A stretch of 22,253 nucleotides of DNA, from positions 1 through 22,253 of the forward strand of contig CAJMAO010000019.1 of assembly GCA_905211345.1 (NCBI GenBank), written 5' to 3'. The notes under the pieces are model-generated. The model was not told the DNA's origin. It was given only the letters and a program-made list of their open reading frames with translations, and did not search any database. The stretch is from an uncultured Prevotella sp. Its GTDB lineage: Bacteria; Bacteroidota; Bacteroidia; Bacteroidales; Bacteroidaceae. Of the stretch, positions 21,254 to 22,253 are shown one piece after another (position 1 is the first letter of the stretch; the number at the start of each line of letters is the position of its first letter). The position numbers were made by a program, and so were the translations under genes.

Positions 21254-21429
21254 ATGAGGACATCAGCAGCAATGAGAACCTTTGGCTTTACCGGCAGTCG
21301 CTGCCGAAGAACAATAAGAAGTGGCTGTTGAGGAAGTTTTTGGACGATTTGCAGGTACAGGACAAAAAGGCGGCAGGCAGAAATGAACGACACGCGGGTA
21401 TTGACTGCGGACGGAAAACAGAGTATTAA
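21254..21429 (+). pseudogene. Small ORF with a frameshift at its start codon
   Basis: An AAGGAGGA Shine-Dalgarno-like sequence (21239-21246) precedes the ATG at 21254, but that frame gives only 25 Arg-rich codons. The frame one base off, from 21256 to the stop at 21427-21429, reads 57 codons with normal coding character: EDISSNENLWLYRQSLPKN, then a Lys/Leu/Asp-rich helix-like region. That frame has no start codon between an upstream TAA (21238-21240) and codon 29. One extra base after the ATG would restore a protein beginning M-E-D-I-S. It ends 24 bp before merR in the same transcript. No known family recognised. Confidence 0.4.
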
Positions 21430-21453
21430 ATCAGACGAAAATACCGGACAGAC

Positions 21454-21801
21454 ATGGCACTTAACACGGACAAGAACCTGAAACTGTATTACTCAATAAA
21501 GGAAGTGGCCGGGATGATTGGCGTCTCGGAAAGCATGTTACGCTTCTGGGAAAAGGAAATACCCATGCTGAAGCCCAAGACCACGGGCAACAACGTGCGC
21601 CAGTACACAGAGGCTGACATCGAGAACGTCAAGGCCGTGTACAACCTTGTGAAAGTGCGTGGCTTCAAACTGGCCGCCGCACGCAAGATGCTGCGCGAGA
21701 ACAAGCAGGGAGTTGACAACAACGCGCGCCTGATAGAGAGGCTGATTAAGGTGCGCGACGAGTTGAAAGAGATGAAAAAACATCTCGACTACCTGACATA
21801 A
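21454..21801 (+). CDS. MerR-family transcriptional regulator
   Basis: A 115-residue protein with an N-terminal MerR winged helix-turn-helix: LYYSIKEVAGMIGVSESMLRFWEKEIPMLKPKTTGNNVRQYTEADIENVKAVYNLVKVRGFKLAAARKML, about residues 11-80. A short coiled-coil-like helix follows (ARLIERLIKVRDELKEMKKHLDYL) for dimerisation. There is no effector-binding domain and no metal-binding cysteines, so a metal or drug sensor role is unlikely. Such short MerR proteins are common in Bacteroidota, where their targets are mostly unknown. It shares a promoter with the broken small ORF upstream. The gene-free TGTCAC cluster follows. Confidence 0.9.
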   Translation: MALNTDKNLKLYYSIKEVAGMIGVSESMLRFWEKEIPMLKPKTTGNNVRQYTEADIENVKAVYNLVKVRGFKLAAARKMLRENKQGVDNNARLIERLIKVRDELKEMKKHLDYLT

Positions 21802-21844
21802 CGCCCCACCGGCAGCCGCATGGCTCCATTCAGTCAGCATCTTG

Positions 21845-22100
21845 TTGACACATCAAATACCACATATCTTTTTCCAACTTTCTTTGTCACACTGTCACCG
21901 CAGAACTTAACCAGCTGTCAATCAGCGATTTATCCCGTGACAGTAAATCCTGTTCTCTGTCACACAATGTCACACTCCACCCCACACAAAAGCCCCGATT
22001 AACCAAATTTGTGACAACAACGTGACAGTAAAACCACCGCAACTGTCACGCCGCAACGCACTCACCTTCAGCAAGTTAGCACACGCCGTGACAGTGTGAC
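21845..22100. repeat. Cluster of TGTCAC/GTGACA hexamers in gene-free DNA
   Basis: Exact TGTCAC occurs at 21885, 21893, 21958, 21968 and 22044. Exact GTGACA occurs at 21937, 22011, 22022 and 22088. Near copies are at 21845 (TTGACA), 21916 (TGTCAA) and 22096 (GTGACG). GTGACAGTAAA appears twice (21937, 22022). By chance about 0.1 exact copies would be expected in this length on both strands. Orientation is mixed. No convincing ORF or promoter lies here. A binding-site array or repeat-derived DNA are both possible. Confidence 0.7.
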
Positions 22101-22161
22101 GGTACTTTTCAAAAATCATTTCACCGTATATCATCTTCCAAGATGCCATCTTTTACAGTGT

Positions 22162-22198
22162 AAAAAGCCGTCTTTTGCAATGCAAAAGACGGCTTTTT
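22162..22198. repeat. Prevotella-type repeat, perfect 18-bp hairpin
   Basis: AAAAAGCCGTCTTTTGCA (22162-22179) and TGCAAAAGACGGCTTTTT (22181-22198) are exact complements. This is the best-preserved member of the family in the window. With its flanking T-run it could end transcription in both directions. The last 50 bp of the window show nothing else. Confidence 0.75.
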
Positions 22199-22253
22199 AG
22201 GTTCATCCGCAGTTCAGGTGTATAACGTATAGGTGCCAACCCCGTCCCCGAAG

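Noticed and set aside
21256..21331. The 25-codon Arg-rich peptide from the ATG at 21254 as a real gene
   Set aside because: Its composition looks like an out-of-frame reading of the neighbouring coding frame.
21820..22002. 60-codon open frame after merR
   Set aside because: It arises from the TGTCAC cluster and has low-complexity, non-coding character.
21885..22100. Replication origin (oriC) or CRISPR array
   Set aside because: No DnaA-box cluster, and the hexamers lack regular spacers or long direct repeats.

Overview
The window looks like chromosomal DNA from a member of the Bacteroidota, most probably a Prevotellaceae species. The evidence is: (i) repeated Bacteroidota-type promoter elements (-7 box TAnnTTTG, several with a TTG or TTTG about 20 bp upstream) and almost no Shine-Dalgarno sequences; (ii) a PorQ-type type IX secretion protein beside cytidylate kinase; (iii) a Bacteroidota-style TonB and a carboxyspermidine-dehydrogenase-like enzyme; (iv) intergenic hairpin repeats built from GCCGTCTTTT and GGCCACCTTTT words, which I associate with Prevotella genomes. 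The species cannot be fixed from the sequence alone.

Layout. 1-1750 (minus): porQ then cmk. 1888-5230 (plus): a TonB-family protein, a short-chain polyprenyl diphosphate synthase, a conserved unknown protein and a TatD-family nuclease, probably one transcription unit, ending at a long inverted repeat shared with the convergent SMR exporter sugE/gdx (5339-5662, minus). 5663-6213 has no gene but holds the sugE promoter, a long imperfect hairpin (5813-5900), a Prevotella-type repeat and the alaS promoter. 6214-8835 is alaS, closed by a strong hairpin. A small XRE regulator follows. Then on the minus strand, listed from high to low coordinates, come an unknown protein, the saccharopine/carboxyspermidine dehydrogenase, recA and a frameshifted SprT-like metalloprotease.

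13411-15516 is the most distinctive block: an AT-rich control region with three near-identical 18-bp operators spaced 41 and 42 bp, followed by hipB-hipS-hipT. This is a split-HipA (HipBST-type) toxin-antitoxin locus with a folded AT-rich spacer between hipS and hipT, and an unusual Cys/His cluster at the HipT N-terminus. 15875-16486 is a TetR regulator, followed by a 1211-residue ABC exporter in which two half-transporters are fused.

20446-22253 contains an orphan Imm50-like immunity candidate (minus). Divergent from it are a broken small ORF and a MerR-type regulator (plus). The window ends in a gene-free stretch with nine exact TGTCAC/GTGACA hexamers in about 210 bp and a perfect repeat hairpin.

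Housekeeping genes (cmk, alaS, recA, tatD, prenyl synthase) are intact. The accessory material is the hipBST locus, the Imm50-like gene, the regulator and exporter pair, and the repeat-rich intergenic DNA. No tRNA, rRNA, CRISPR array or intact insertion sequence was seen.
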